Assembly (NCBI GenBank): GCA_013138865.1
Contig: WTBY01000024.1
Location: 62,001 to 126,000 of the forward strand
Reading direction: 5' to 3'
Source: Helicobacteraceae bacterium
GTDB taxonomy: Bacteria > Campylobacterota > Campylobacteria > Campylobacterales > Sulfurimonadaceae
Length of the DNA stretch: 64,000 nucleotides
The notes under the pieces were generated by a model. That model was not told where the DNA came from, did no database searches, and worked only from the letters and a program-made list of their open reading frames with translations. Both the position numbers and the translations under genes were made by a program. The stretch's first letter is position 1. Each line of letters starts with the position of its first letter. This document shows, piece by piece, positions 25,423 through 33,438 of the stretch.

Positions 25423-26037
25423 CTAAAAACTTTTAAACTTTTTTTTTGTAAAACTTTTCAACACTTCAATAGCATTTTTATTCTCTTTAACAACAGCAAA
25501 GTCATAAGGTGAGTAACCATCGCTATTTTTTACATTTGGCTCTGCACCTACATTCATTAAAAACTCTATTATTATCGGAACTCCTGTAAATGCAGCTTGA
25601 TGCAGTGGCGTTATAGAGTCATCATTTTCCAAATTCACATCTGCACCACTAATAGCTAAAAACTTAACAAGTCGTAACCTCTTTTTTTTAATTGATAAAA
25701 GTAGTGGTGTATTTCCTCTGTTGTCATAAGCATCAATATCAGCTCCATTATCAAGTAAAATTTGTGCTATCTTTAGATCACGCTTTTTTATGGCTATATG
25801 TAGAGGTGTAAGTCCTGCTGCGTTTTGAACATTTACATCTGAACCATTTTTAAGTAACTCTTTTACTTTTTCACTGTTTTCATAGTAAACTGCGTCATGC
25901 AAAGCAACTCGTCCATCTACACTATCTGCTAGCCCTAACACAAAGAACATTGATAGTAAAAAAACAACTCTTATAACATGTGTATTTAAATTATTTATTG
26001 GCAACTTACTATTCAACATATATTCCTTTTGTTTCAT
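25423..26037 (-). CDS. Exported ankyrin-repeat protein
   Basis: The protein has 204 residues: an N-terminal hydrophobic segment at about 22-37, then about four to five ankyrin repeats. These are visible as recurring blocks GLTPLHIAIKKRDLKIAQIL, GNTPLLLSIKKKRLRLVKFL, SITPLHQAAFTGVPIIIEFL and GYSPYDFAVVKENKNAIEVL. Ankyrin repeats bind proteins; small periplasmic ones in this phylum have been linked to oxidative-stress defence. It is read in the same direction as the Lap operon but lies downstream of the opposite-facing mqnP start and 35 bp before lapD, so it may be co-transcribed into that operon. Function unknown. Confidence 0.8.
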   Translation of the reverse strand: MKQKEYMLNSKLPINNLNTHVIRVVFLLSMFFVLGLADSVDGRVALHDAVYYENSEKVKELLKNGSDVNVQNAAGLTPLHIAIKKRDLKIAQILLDNGADIDAYDNRGNTPLLLSIKKKRLRLVKFLAISGADVNLENDDSITPLHQAAFTGVPIIIEFLMNVGAEPNVKNSDGYSPYDFAVVKENKNAIEVLKSFTKKKFKSF

Positions 26038-26135
26038 AATATATCATTTTATTTCTTCAAATAGATAATAAAAAAAAGCTAAAAAATAACAATAAAATGC
26101 TATTATTTAATATAAAAACAAATTTGGAATAAACT

Positions 26136-26996
26136 TTGATAAAAAAACTCCGTGATTTTAATGAACTAGTAATGTTTGAGCACTCTATATTCTCTTTACC
26201 ATTTATATTTATAGCTATGATCGTAGCATCTGATGGATGGTTTGGTACTCCTTTAATGATATTAGGAGTTTTAGCAGCACTAAGTGCTAGAAATTTTGCA
26301 ATGGGATTAAATAGATACGCTGATCGTGAATTTGATGCTAAAAATCCTAGAACAGCTACAAGACCTAGTGTTGATGGACGCTTAAGTGGAGGATCTATTT
26401 TAATATTTACGATCGTAAATGCACTTATTTTTATAGTTGTCGCTTTTGTAATTAACACTCTTGCTTTTTATTTAGCAGTACCTATTTTGATGGTACTTGG
26501 TAGTTACTCATATTTTAAACGTTTTAGCTCTGCTGCTCATTTAGTCTTAGGACTTTCCTTAGGTTTGGCTCCGATCGCTGGAGTAGTTGCTGTTTTAAAT
26601 GAAGTTACACTTTGGTCACTATTTTTAAGTGCAGGTGTTCTTTTTTGGGTTGCTGGGTTCGATCTTCTTTACTCTTTGCAAGACATGGAGTTTGACAAAG
26701 AAGAGGAACTATTCTCAATTCCTTCGAAATATGGTGCAGATGCAACACTAAAAATTTCGCTATTTTTTCACTTATTAGCCACTGTTTTTTGGGCTATGTT
26801 TGTCTCTTTAGCGAACTTAGATCTTTTTGCACAAATTGCTGTTGTTTTTGCAGCTTTAATGCTTGCGTATGAGCACTATTTAGTAAGAAAAGATTTCACA
26901 AAAATAGATCGAGCTTTTTTTACTGTTAATGGTTACTTAGGTGTAGTTTTCTTAATATTAATTATTTTAGATAGGAGCCTGCTATGGAAGCTATAG
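26136..26996 (+). CDS. mqnP: UbiA-family prenyltransferase, probable MqnP of futalosine menaquinone pathway
   Basis: A membrane prenyltransferase of 286 residues with about eight to nine helices. The two Asp-rich motifs are NRYADREFD near 67-75 and DLLYSLQDMEFD near 181-192, which bind prenyl diphosphate through Mg. Campylobacterota lack ubiquinone and make menaquinone through futalosine, so MqnP is the likely role even though databases often label such genes ubiA. The ATG follows a long AT-rich gap. The next gene overlaps the last 13 bases. All catalytic Asp residues are present. Confidence 0.85.
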   Translation: MIKKLRDFNELVMFEHSIFSLPFIFIAMIVASDGWFGTPLMILGVLAALSARNFAMGLNRYADREFDAKNPRTATRPSVDGRLSGGSILIFTIVNALIFIVVAFVINTLAFYLAVPILMVLGSYSYFKRFSSAAHLVLGLSLGLAPIAGVVAVLNEVTLWSLFLSAGVLFWVAGFDLLYSLQDMEFDKEEELFSIPSKYGADATLKISLFFHLLATVFWAMFVSLANLDLFAQIAVVFAALMLAYEHYLVRKDFTKIDRAFFTVNGYLGVVFLILIILDRSLLWKL

Positions 26997-27523
26997 AAGA
27001 TCAAAATGTAAGACTTGTTAATGCACCACTCTCAATAGTTTACGATCATAAAGATCTAAATGAAGAGGAGTTTGAGCGAGAGTTTCACTCACTAAATGAA
27101 GCTAACGATGATCCAATAGGTCAATGGCTAAAAGTAGCAAAAGCTAGAGGTGAAACTAAAGATAGCGATCCTCTGTTATTAAATTTATTAGTTGAGTTAC
27201 ACAGAAAACTTGATTCACTAGAGAGAACGATTAAAGATGAAGCACCTGCACGTGTAAGCCTTATTAATGAAGCATTAATAGAACAAATTGGTTATGAACA
27301 TATACAGATGAAAGAGCCTGAGTTAGAGATTGGTGTACTTTACTATGGTAGAATTGATCTTCCAGTCCATCCAAGACGAGATGTTGCCATATTTTTCACT
27401 GCCATTAATGAAAAATTAGCTAAAATTACAAAAATTCACGATCGTGATACTAAAGAGTGGAATACTTACTTTACATCACGTGAACGTGTAATGATTAGAG
27501 AAATGAGAGGTAAAAATGATTGA
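26984..27523 (+). CDS. PilZ-like protein with N-terminal helix (tentative)
   Basis: A soluble protein of 179 residues. A helical segment LLLNLLVELHRKLDSLERTI (about 65-84) precedes a probable beta domain with ELEIGVLYYGRIDLPVHPRR and a C-terminal helix SRERVMIREMRGK. This resembles the non-canonical, oligomeric PilZ proteins that carry a similar hydrophobic helix, though the classic RxxxR and DxSxxG c-di-GMP motifs are not visible. The start is supported by TAGGAG 6 bp upstream. It overlaps mqnP by 13 bp and the next gene by 8 bp. If the call holds, it may not bind c-di-GMP itself. Confidence 0.5.
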   Translation: MEAIEDQNVRLVNAPLSIVYDHKDLNEEEFEREFHSLNEANDDPIGQWLKVAKARGETKDSDPLLLNLLVELHRKLDSLERTIKDEAPARVSLINEALIEQIGYEHIQMKEPELEIGVLYYGRIDLPVHPRRDVAIFFTAINEKLAKITKIHDRDTKEWNTYFTSRERVMIREMRGKND

Positions 27524-28037
27524 GTTAGAGTATATAGTAGCGATAATTTCACTACTTTTAATTTATGTAATTTATCAAAATATGGTTAAAACTTCCAAAG
27601 ATGCACGTCATATTCGCTCGCTTGCACTTGCAGTTGAAAACCTTAACCGTGAGTTTTATGCACTAGAAAAAAAAGTAAATAAGTTTACTGAAGAGATTGA
27701 AATAACATCGAGTGTTAATATAACCCATGCAGATATTCAGCAACATGTTCAACAAGCAATAACTGATATGGCACAACCCATAGCTGCATCATTAGAAAAT
27801 GTTGAAGAAAATATAAATGAGTTTAATGAGTTTAAAGAGAATATAACGAGACGTTTAGACTCAATGGAGACTGGTATGAAAAGTTTTTCAATGCCATCTT
27901 CAGTAAATGGTAGCATGGATGATGATAAGATAATATCACTCTATCAACAGAGCAAATCAGCAGAGCTTGTAGCAAAAGAGTTACGTCTTTCTCAAGCAGA
28001 AGTAGAGTTTGTTTTAAAAGTTCATAAAATAAAATAG
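27516..28037 (+). CDS. Membrane-anchored coiled-coil protein with C-terminal DUF6115-like helix-turn-helix
   Basis: The protein has 173 residues: one N-terminal membrane helix (about 7-22), a central coiled coil rich in Glu and Asn (about 40-135) and a C-terminal segment DKIISLYQQSKSAELVAKEL with LRLSQAEVEFVLKVHK. The last resembles the small HTH-like end of DUF6115/DUF2802 proteins, often found near flagellar and PilZ genes. It overlaps the PilZ-like gene by 8 bp, so the two probably work together. A perfect hairpin directly after the stop fits the end of the operon. Confidence 0.6.
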   Translation: MIELEYIVAIISLLLIYVIYQNMVKTSKDARHIRSLALAVENLNREFYALEKKVNKFTEEIEITSSVNITHADIQQHVQQAITDMAQPIAASLENVEENINEFNEFKENITRRLDSMETGMKSFSMPSSVNGSMDDDKIISLYQQSKSAELVAKELRLSQAEVEFVLKVHKIK

Positions 28038-28039
28038 AA

Positions 28040-28061
28040 TGTAATCCTTAAAAGGATTACA
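28040..28061. terminator. Bidirectional hairpin between convergent genes
   Basis: A perfect 10 bp inverted repeat, TGTAATCCTT/AAGGATTACA, is separated by two bases. It begins 2 bp after the plus-strand DUF6115-like gene and ends 8 bp before the stop of the minus-strand YwqK-repeat gene. No long T run follows, but stem strength and position between converging genes fit a shared terminator. Confidence 0.7.
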
Positions 28062-28069
28062 CTAATTAA

Positions 28070-28639
28070 CTAGAAACCAAGTTTTGCTAAATCTTGCTCG
28101 CTCATTTTTCTACTATCACCATTAATCTCATAAATACGACCTTTAGTTTCACTATCTGGATATGCTGAAACTTTATATTTCATATTACCATTTGGATAAT
28201 ACTCTTTTTGTGTTCCATAAAAGTTACCATTATCATCAAAGTTTAGTTTAGCTTTTAAGTTACCATTATCAAAAAGCATTTTTTTACCACCAACTGGGTG
28301 ACCCATTCTATTAGTACCAATAGATTTAAGTTGAGAATTTTTATAGTACTCTTTCTCTTTACCGTTTGTCTTTCCATTTGTCATAGCGATACTAGCTTTT
28401 AGAGCACCATTTTCATAGAAACCATATGTAGTTCCGTTGATTTTGCCATTTCTAAAGTTTGTTTTTGTTTTAAGATGTCCACTCTCATAATAAGCTTTAG
28501 CCATACCATTAAGTTTTCCATTCTCATAATTACGCTCAAATTTCACTTTACCATTTGGGTAAAGAGTCTCTTTAACTTCTGCACTTAATGACGTTACAGC
28601 TAACATTGCCACTAGAGCAAGACTTATTTTAGTTTTCAT
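28070..28639 (-). CDS. Exported YwqK/MORN-like repeat protein
   Basis: The protein has 189 residues with a signal peptide (MKTKISLALVAMLAVTSLSA). It then has about six repeats of roughly 22 residues built on YPNGKVKFERNYENGKLNG, with variants such as YYESGHLKTKTNFRNGKING. Such repeats form beta-strand stacks in YwqK-type proteins. The start at 28639 is chosen for its signal peptide and AAGGAAA ribosome site; an upstream Met is possible but overlaps the RND gene. It is the last gene of the RND cluster. A role with the pump is unproven. Confidence 0.8.
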   Translation of the reverse strand: MKTKISLALVAMLAVTSLSAEVKETLYPNGKVKFERNYENGKLNGMAKAYYESGHLKTKTNFRNGKINGTTYGFYENGALKASIAMTNGKTNGKEKEYYKNSQLKSIGTNRMGHPVGGKKMLFDNGNLKAKLNFDDNGNFYGTQKEYYPNGNMKYKVSAYPDSETKGRIYEINGDSRKMSEQDLAKLGF

Positions 28640-28667
28640 TGTTTTTCCTTTTTTTTTGGTTTTAATT

Positions 28668-30425
28668 TTATAGTCCAACATCTTTTGGTTCTATATGTTC
28701 TCTCTCACCACCATGGCATTCACCATCGCTATACTGTTTGCTAAGAGGACAGAGTGCTGCTGTATTATCTATAAGTACTGGAACTAAGAACAGTGACACA
28801 ACAGTTGAAGCAATTGATCCAAATATAAGTGCAATACCTAAACCACCAAAAATAGGGTCAGTAGATAGAAGCAGTGAACCTAAAATAATAGCAACAGCAG
28901 TCATTACAATAGGCTTAGCACGTGTTGATGTAGAGACAGCGATCGCTCGTCTTTTTTCCACACCTTTCTCTATTAACGCCATAGAAAAATCTATAAGTAA
29001 CAGTGAACTTCTAGCACTGATACCCATCAAGGAGATAAATCCAATAAGTGATGTTGCAGTTAAATAGAAGTGTATATCCGCAAAAAATAGTGATATAAGA
29101 TCTGTTATTAAGTGACCTACGATCACACCAATAATAGATAAGAAACTAGCAAGTAAAATAATACCACTTAAAGCAAATGATTTATAGTACATTACCATTA
29201 GTAAAAACATAAGTATAAGTGCAGCTATGAAAGCACCACCAAGATCTCTAAATGTATCAAGTGAAACTTTCATCTCACCATCCCATCTAAGTAGAAGTTT
29301 TTTACCTGTACTTTTCTCTGTAAGGTAAAGATCAAACATATAAGTAGAAGCAACACCAGGGACATCTGTTATATTAAAGTCATTGGCAAACTTTTTCATC
29401 ATAATCTCTCTTGCTTCCATAAGAGGATATAGCTGAGAAACTAAATCACACTCAGCAGTAACACCTACATAGTTTTCAAGATTTTTTCTATAGATAGTTG
29501 GACGAGAAGAGACTTCTTGTACATTTACAATCTCTTTAATAGGAATCATCATACCCATTGGGTTAAGTAGTTTTAGACGAGATAATTTCAAGTTAATACC
29601 ATCAATATTATCAGGTTGAATAATTCTACTCTCTTTGTTAAGACGAACAAAAATAGGAATTTGATCTTGTTGAACTTCAGAGTTTTTTACAGCTACACTC
29701 ATACCCTCAAATGCAAGGTATAGAATATTATTTACTTGTTCAATACTCAAACCACTTCGCATAACTTTTTCAGTATCAGGAACAATTTCAAAATATGCAT
29801 ATATATCATCTTGCATAATATCTATATCAACTAAACCGTTAGTCTCACGTAAAACATTAGCTACACGAGCTGCCATTTCACGCATAAGATTAGCATCCTT
29901 ACCAAAAACGTTTACCTCAATAGTTGCAAATGTGGGTGGACCTGATGGCATCTCCACAAAACGTATACTTGTATCATCATATAGAGATTGACATTTATCT
30001 TTTATAAGTGGACGAATACGATGAACTAACTTGTAAGATGCTTCTTCTCTATGGTGCTTATCACTTAAGTTTACAACTATTTCAGCTTGATTTTTCATAC
30101 GCTTCATAGCACTACCCTTAACAAGACCAGCATAATCAAGTGGGGCACCTTGTGCTAAATATACTTCAGAATTTTCAACTTCAACTTCTTGCTTTAAAAA
30201 AGATAGTACACAACTTGTAACTTCTTGTGTCTGGGCTAAAGAGCTATTTGTTGCAGTATCTACATAGATAGTAAATGTATTTGCACTTTTACCTGGTAAC
30301 ATTTTTGCCAAAACTAAGTTTGTTGGAATCAACATAACTGCAACTATAAAAGCAATAGCTATATATATAAGAACATTTCTTTTTTTCTTTTTTGAATTTA
30401 ATATTCTATATATTAGATCTTCCAT
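28668..30425 (-). CDS. RND efflux pump, C-terminal half
   Basis: The protein has 585 residues and corresponds to the second half of an AcrB/CusA-type pump: helix 7 at about 18-38, a large periplasmic loop (about 40-385), then helices 8-12 in the last 200 residues. The segment GISARSSLLLIDF is the helix-10 region, where AcrB has Lys940; here the residue is Arg. Partner residues are in the other half, encoded 2 bp upstream in a different frame. Each half starts and ends cleanly between helices 6 and 7, so this looks like a stable split, not a broken gene. Substrate unknown. Confidence 0.85.
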   Translation of the reverse strand: MEDLIYRILNSKKKKRNVLIYIAIAFIVAVMLIPTNLVLAKMLPGKSANTFTIYVDTATNSSLAQTQEVTSCVLSFLKQEVEVENSEVYLAQGAPLDYAGLVKGSAMKRMKNQAEIVVNLSDKHHREEASYKLVHRIRPLIKDKCQSLYDDTSIRFVEMPSGPPTFATIEVNVFGKDANLMREMAARVANVLRETNGLVDIDIMQDDIYAYFEIVPDTEKVMRSGLSIEQVNNILYLAFEGMSVAVKNSEVQQDQIPIFVRLNKESRIIQPDNIDGINLKLSRLKLLNPMGMMIPIKEIVNVQEVSSRPTIYRKNLENYVGVTAECDLVSQLYPLMEAREIMMKKFANDFNITDVPGVASTYMFDLYLTEKSTGKKLLLRWDGEMKVSLDTFRDLGGAFIAALILMFLLMVMYYKSFALSGIILLASFLSIIGVIVGHLITDLISLFFADIHFYLTATSLIGFISLMGISARSSLLLIDFSMALIEKGVEKRRAIAVSTSTRAKPIVMTAVAIILGSLLLSTDPIFGGLGIALIFGSIASTVVSLFLVPVLIDNTAALCPLSKQYSDGECHGGEREHIEPKDVGL

Positions 30426-30427
30426 GA

Positions 30428-32017
30428 TTAGTGCGATGCCTTTCCACGTTTGATCATTTTTTTAGCTAAAAATGGTGTAAATACATAAGCCACAAATAGA
30501 GATACGGCTAAAGCAACTGGAACATTTAGCGGAATAGGTTTCATGAATTGTCCCATCATACCACCAACAAAGCCCATAGGTATCATAGTTAAAATAATGG
30601 CAATAGTAGCAATATTTGTAGAAGGTCCAATCTCATCGGTCGCTTCAACAATAATGCGATCAAAACTATGATCTTCAGTCTCTTTCATATGCATACGACG
30701 GTGAATATTTTCAATAACAATAATAGCATCATCAACAATCAAACCAAGACTCAGTAAAAATGCGAATAAAGTAATTCTATTAATTGTTTGGTCTGTTATG
30801 TAAGCGATAAAAAGTGTAGTAGCAAGGATCATAGGTACTGCAATTGAGACTACCAAAGACTCTCTCCAACCCAAAAATGGTATAAGAATCAGACCAATAA
30901 TACCGATCGTAATTACAAGGTGATGCATAAGCTCGCTTACCGCTTCATTTGCACGAACACCATAGTTTCTTGTTACTATATAGCCTATTCCTGCAGCATC
31001 TAAAAGAGATGCTTGATCTTTAAGCAAGTCAATAACATCTTTAGCAACATGAACAGCATTTGTACCTTTTAGTTTTGAAACAGTTAGTGTAACTTGTTGC
31101 ACAGGATCATCAAAAGTACTATTATTATCTCTTAGTGCTATTTGTGATTTTTGAAAATGTTGCACATCATAACCATAATGAAGTTCAGCAACATTTTTCA
31201 AATATATAGGTGAACCCATATATTGTGCAATAATAAGATTTCTAAGATCGTCTATATCATCAATTGAGTTTTTAACACCAAAAACAACTATAGAATTCTT
31301 ACTAGTTGGTGCGTTTATAGTTGGTGCATTATTGGCAATTGCTTGAACTGCTTGTGAAATTTGACCAAGTGAGAGGTGAAATGATGATAGTTTATCAAGA
31401 TCCACATCAATGTTAAATTGTGGTTGATGAATACCTTTTAGAGTACTTTTTGAAACATTATCAATAGCACTTATCTCTTGTTGAATATCTCTAATAAGGC
31501 GGTACTGTTTAAGTGTACTTGGTTTAGTAGAGTTCTTCTGATAAAAAGCAACTGTCACAACAGGAATATCTATATCAATATCGAATGGTTTAACTAAAGG
31601 TGACTGTACACCCTTTGGAAGGTTGTCCATATTTTGCATAACTTTATCGTAAAGTTTCAGGTTTGACGACTCCCTATCTTCACCTATTAAGTATTGTACG
31701 TTGATCATACCAACATTATTCATGGCGGTACCATAAATATGCTCAACACCCTTAATTTCACGTATTTTACGCTCTAAAGGTTTAACAGCAACATTACTAA
31801 TTGCTTCAGGAGTTGCACCAGGAATTACAATTATAATAGATCCACCACTAACGGCAATTTGTGGATCTTCTTCTCGTGGTGCTATATTTAACGTAATGTA
31901 ACCAAGTAGAATAATAGTGATTGCAAAGATCATAGTAAGTGGATTATTTAAAAATACTTCGGCTAAGTAGCCCGCTATATTTTTACTTTTATAATTATTA
32001 TCTTCTAATTCTGCCAT
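30428..32017 (-). CDS. RND efflux pump, N-terminal half
   Basis: The protein has 529 residues covering helix 1 (about 33-50), the first periplasmic loop and helices 2-6 of an RND pump. The helix-4 signature LGLIVDDAIIVIENIHRR holds the paired Asp of the proton relay. After helix 6 it ends in a basic tail (AKKMIKRGKASH), at the point where intact pumps continue into helix 7. The next gene supplies that half. It sits 9 bp downstream of a membrane-fusion protein gene. Sequence features are nearer to the hydrophobic/amphiphilic efflux branch than to the heavy-metal branch, but this is not firm. Confidence 0.87.
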   Translation of the reverse strand: MAELEDNNYKSKNIAGYLAEVFLNNPLTMIFAITIILLGYITLNIAPREEDPQIAVSGGSIIIVIPGATPEAISNVAVKPLERKIREIKGVEHIYGTAMNNVGMINVQYLIGEDRESSNLKLYDKVMQNMDNLPKGVQSPLVKPFDIDIDIPVVTVAFYQKNSTKPSTLKQYRLIRDIQQEISAIDNVSKSTLKGIHQPQFNIDVDLDKLSSFHLSLGQISQAVQAIANNAPTINAPTSKNSIVVFGVKNSIDDIDDLRNLIIAQYMGSPIYLKNVAELHYGYDVQHFQKSQIALRDNNSTFDDPVQQVTLTVSKLKGTNAVHVAKDVIDLLKDQASLLDAAGIGYIVTRNYGVRANEAVSELMHHLVITIGIIGLILIPFLGWRESLVVSIAVPMILATTLFIAYITDQTINRITLFAFLLSLGLIVDDAIIVIENIHRRMHMKETEDHSFDRIIVEATDEIGPSTNIATIAIILTMIPMGFVGGMMGQFMKPIPLNVPVALAVSLFVAYVFTPFLAKKMIKRGKASH

Positions 32018-32026
32018 ATATATCTA

Positions 32027-32839
32027 CTAGTTTGAGTAGTAAGTCTCATCAATCTTAATAAGAATTTTTGCATACATACCAGGAAATATTTTATCACTTT
32101 TCTTTTTAAAGTTAATAATTATTTTAAATGTATGTGCCATAGGGTTTGCACTAGGTACAATTGACTTAATATAACCAACATCATTATAGTTAATAGAAGG
32201 TATACTTATTTTAACTTTTTGAAATTTGTTGACGTATTTTAAATCTGACTCAGCAACTTCACTCTCAATTTGTAAATGGTCAAGATCAACAATGATCATA
32301 CCTAGCATACCAGGTGCTACTAAATCACCAACACGAATTTTTTTCTCCACTATAATTCCTGCATTAGGAGCTTTAATTTCTAAATAACCGGTAATTGTAG
32401 CTACTTGCTTTATTTTTGAAGCAGCATTTTTAACTAACACTTGAGCTGAAGCTAAACCAGCTTGAACATTGTCTGCTGTCATATCAAGGTTTTGCATATC
32501 TTCACTGTTAAACATACCCTGTTTTGCCAGTGTTTTTCTTTGTCTTTTAATAGTATTCATACGTGTTTGATACATATCTACTATAGAGTTCGCTTGTTCT
32601 AACGCTAAGTCAGCCTGAGATTTTAATATATCAAACTCAGCTGATTCCATTTCCCACAGAGTATCTTCTCTCTCTACACTATCACCAATATCAAAATATA
32701 TATGTTTGATATAACCCATATATCTAGCACCAATCATTTTTTGGTTGTAAGAGACTACTGTACCAGTAATTGGCAGATCAAAAGCTGATACTTCTACACT
32801 GAGTAGAAGAAAAATTGTTAAAATTAAATTTTTCAACAT
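32027..32839 (-). CDS. HlyD-type membrane-fusion protein of the RND system
   Basis: A periplasmic adaptor of 270 residues with a signal peptide. A lipoyl half (YIKHIYFDIGDSVEREDTLW), a short helical hairpin rich in Gln, Ala and Lys (about 75-125), the second lipoyl half (YLEIKAPNAGIIVEKKIRVG) and a beta-barrel domain follow in order. The adaptor links the inner pump to an outer-membrane channel; no TolC-type gene lies in the window, so that partner is elsewhere. It is shorter than most adaptors, with a small hairpin. Confidence 0.85.
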   Translation of the reverse strand: MLKNLILTIFLLLSVEVSAFDLPITGTVVSYNQKMIGARYMGYIKHIYFDIGDSVEREDTLWEMESAEFDILKSQADLALEQANSIVDMYQTRMNTIKRQRKTLAKQGMFNSEDMQNLDMTADNVQAGLASAQVLVKNAASKIKQVATITGYLEIKAPNAGIIVEKKIRVGDLVAPGMLGMIIVDLDHLQIESEVAESDLKYVNKFQKVKISIPSINYNDVGYIKSIVPSANPMAHTFKIIINFKKKSDKIFPGMYAKILIKIDETYYSN

Positions 32840-32855
32840 TTAAACCTTTACTTGC

Positions 32856-33266
32856 TTACCACGCACGAACTTCATGATGACACTTCATACACTGTTTCAT
32901 AATTTTTGTATATGCTTGAACAGCTGCTTGTACGTCACCATCTGCAAATCTCTCAATTATAAGTTCTGCTTTACCATCAATTGTTCTTACTATTTTATTA
33001 CTAAATCTTACTTTTTCATTTTCCCATCTAGCCAAAGGGTCTTGTTCTGCTCTCTCTTCTAAAGGTGGTTTAACTTTTCTGATAACTTCTGAAAGCTCAA
33101 GCGCACCACTTTGAACTATATCATTATTGTTATAGAAAAAACCAGTAGAAATAGTAGTCATAGCTTCAGCCATTTTTTGCATATCTTTAATACGATCTTG
33201 CTTAGTATACGGAGCAGCTAAAAGAGTTGTTCCTAGCAATAGTAGTATATAAAATTTATTCATCAA
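32856..33266 (-). CDS. Small periplasmic c-type cytochrome, cytochrome c'-like
   Basis: The protein has 136 residues with a signal peptide and a single heme motif CMKCH close to the C-terminus, followed by HEVRAW. The rest is helical. A C-terminal CxxCH on a four-helix body is the class II (cytochrome c') layout. It leads the RND cluster, 17 bp before the adaptor gene, an unusual partner for an efflux pump. A similar protein is encoded at 41359-41802. It could carry electrons, bind NO or sense a ligand; the sequence does not decide. Confidence 0.8.
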   Translation of the reverse strand: MMNKFYILLLLGTTLLAAPYTKQDRIKDMQKMAEAMTTISTGFFYNNNDIVQSGALELSEVIRKVKPPLEERAEQDPLARWENEKVRFSNKIVRTIDGKAELIIERFADGDVQAAVQAYTKIMKQCMKCHHEVRAW

Positions 33267-33438
33267 TAACCTTTAGATAACTTTTTTAAATATAACTACA
33301 TCGTCTATATAAAAAAGTCTTAATTAAAAAAAATTATACCACCCATTTCAAAATTGATGCTTAAAGTTTATTAATTAAAAAAATTTTATATACTTCTGTT
33401 CTCAATTAACACAAATTACAATAATTTTAGGAGTTTCA

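Noticed and set aside
26057-26458. Open frame of 133 codons on the minus strand inside the mqnP region
   Set aside because: It is antisense to a well-supported prenyltransferase, has no family pattern and shows the hydrophobic mirror of the real gene.
30420-30435. RND gene split caused by a simple in-frame stop codon
   Set aside because: The second ATG is in a different frame, and the join lies exactly between helices 6 and 7 with a proper new N-terminus, so a stable gene split is likelier.
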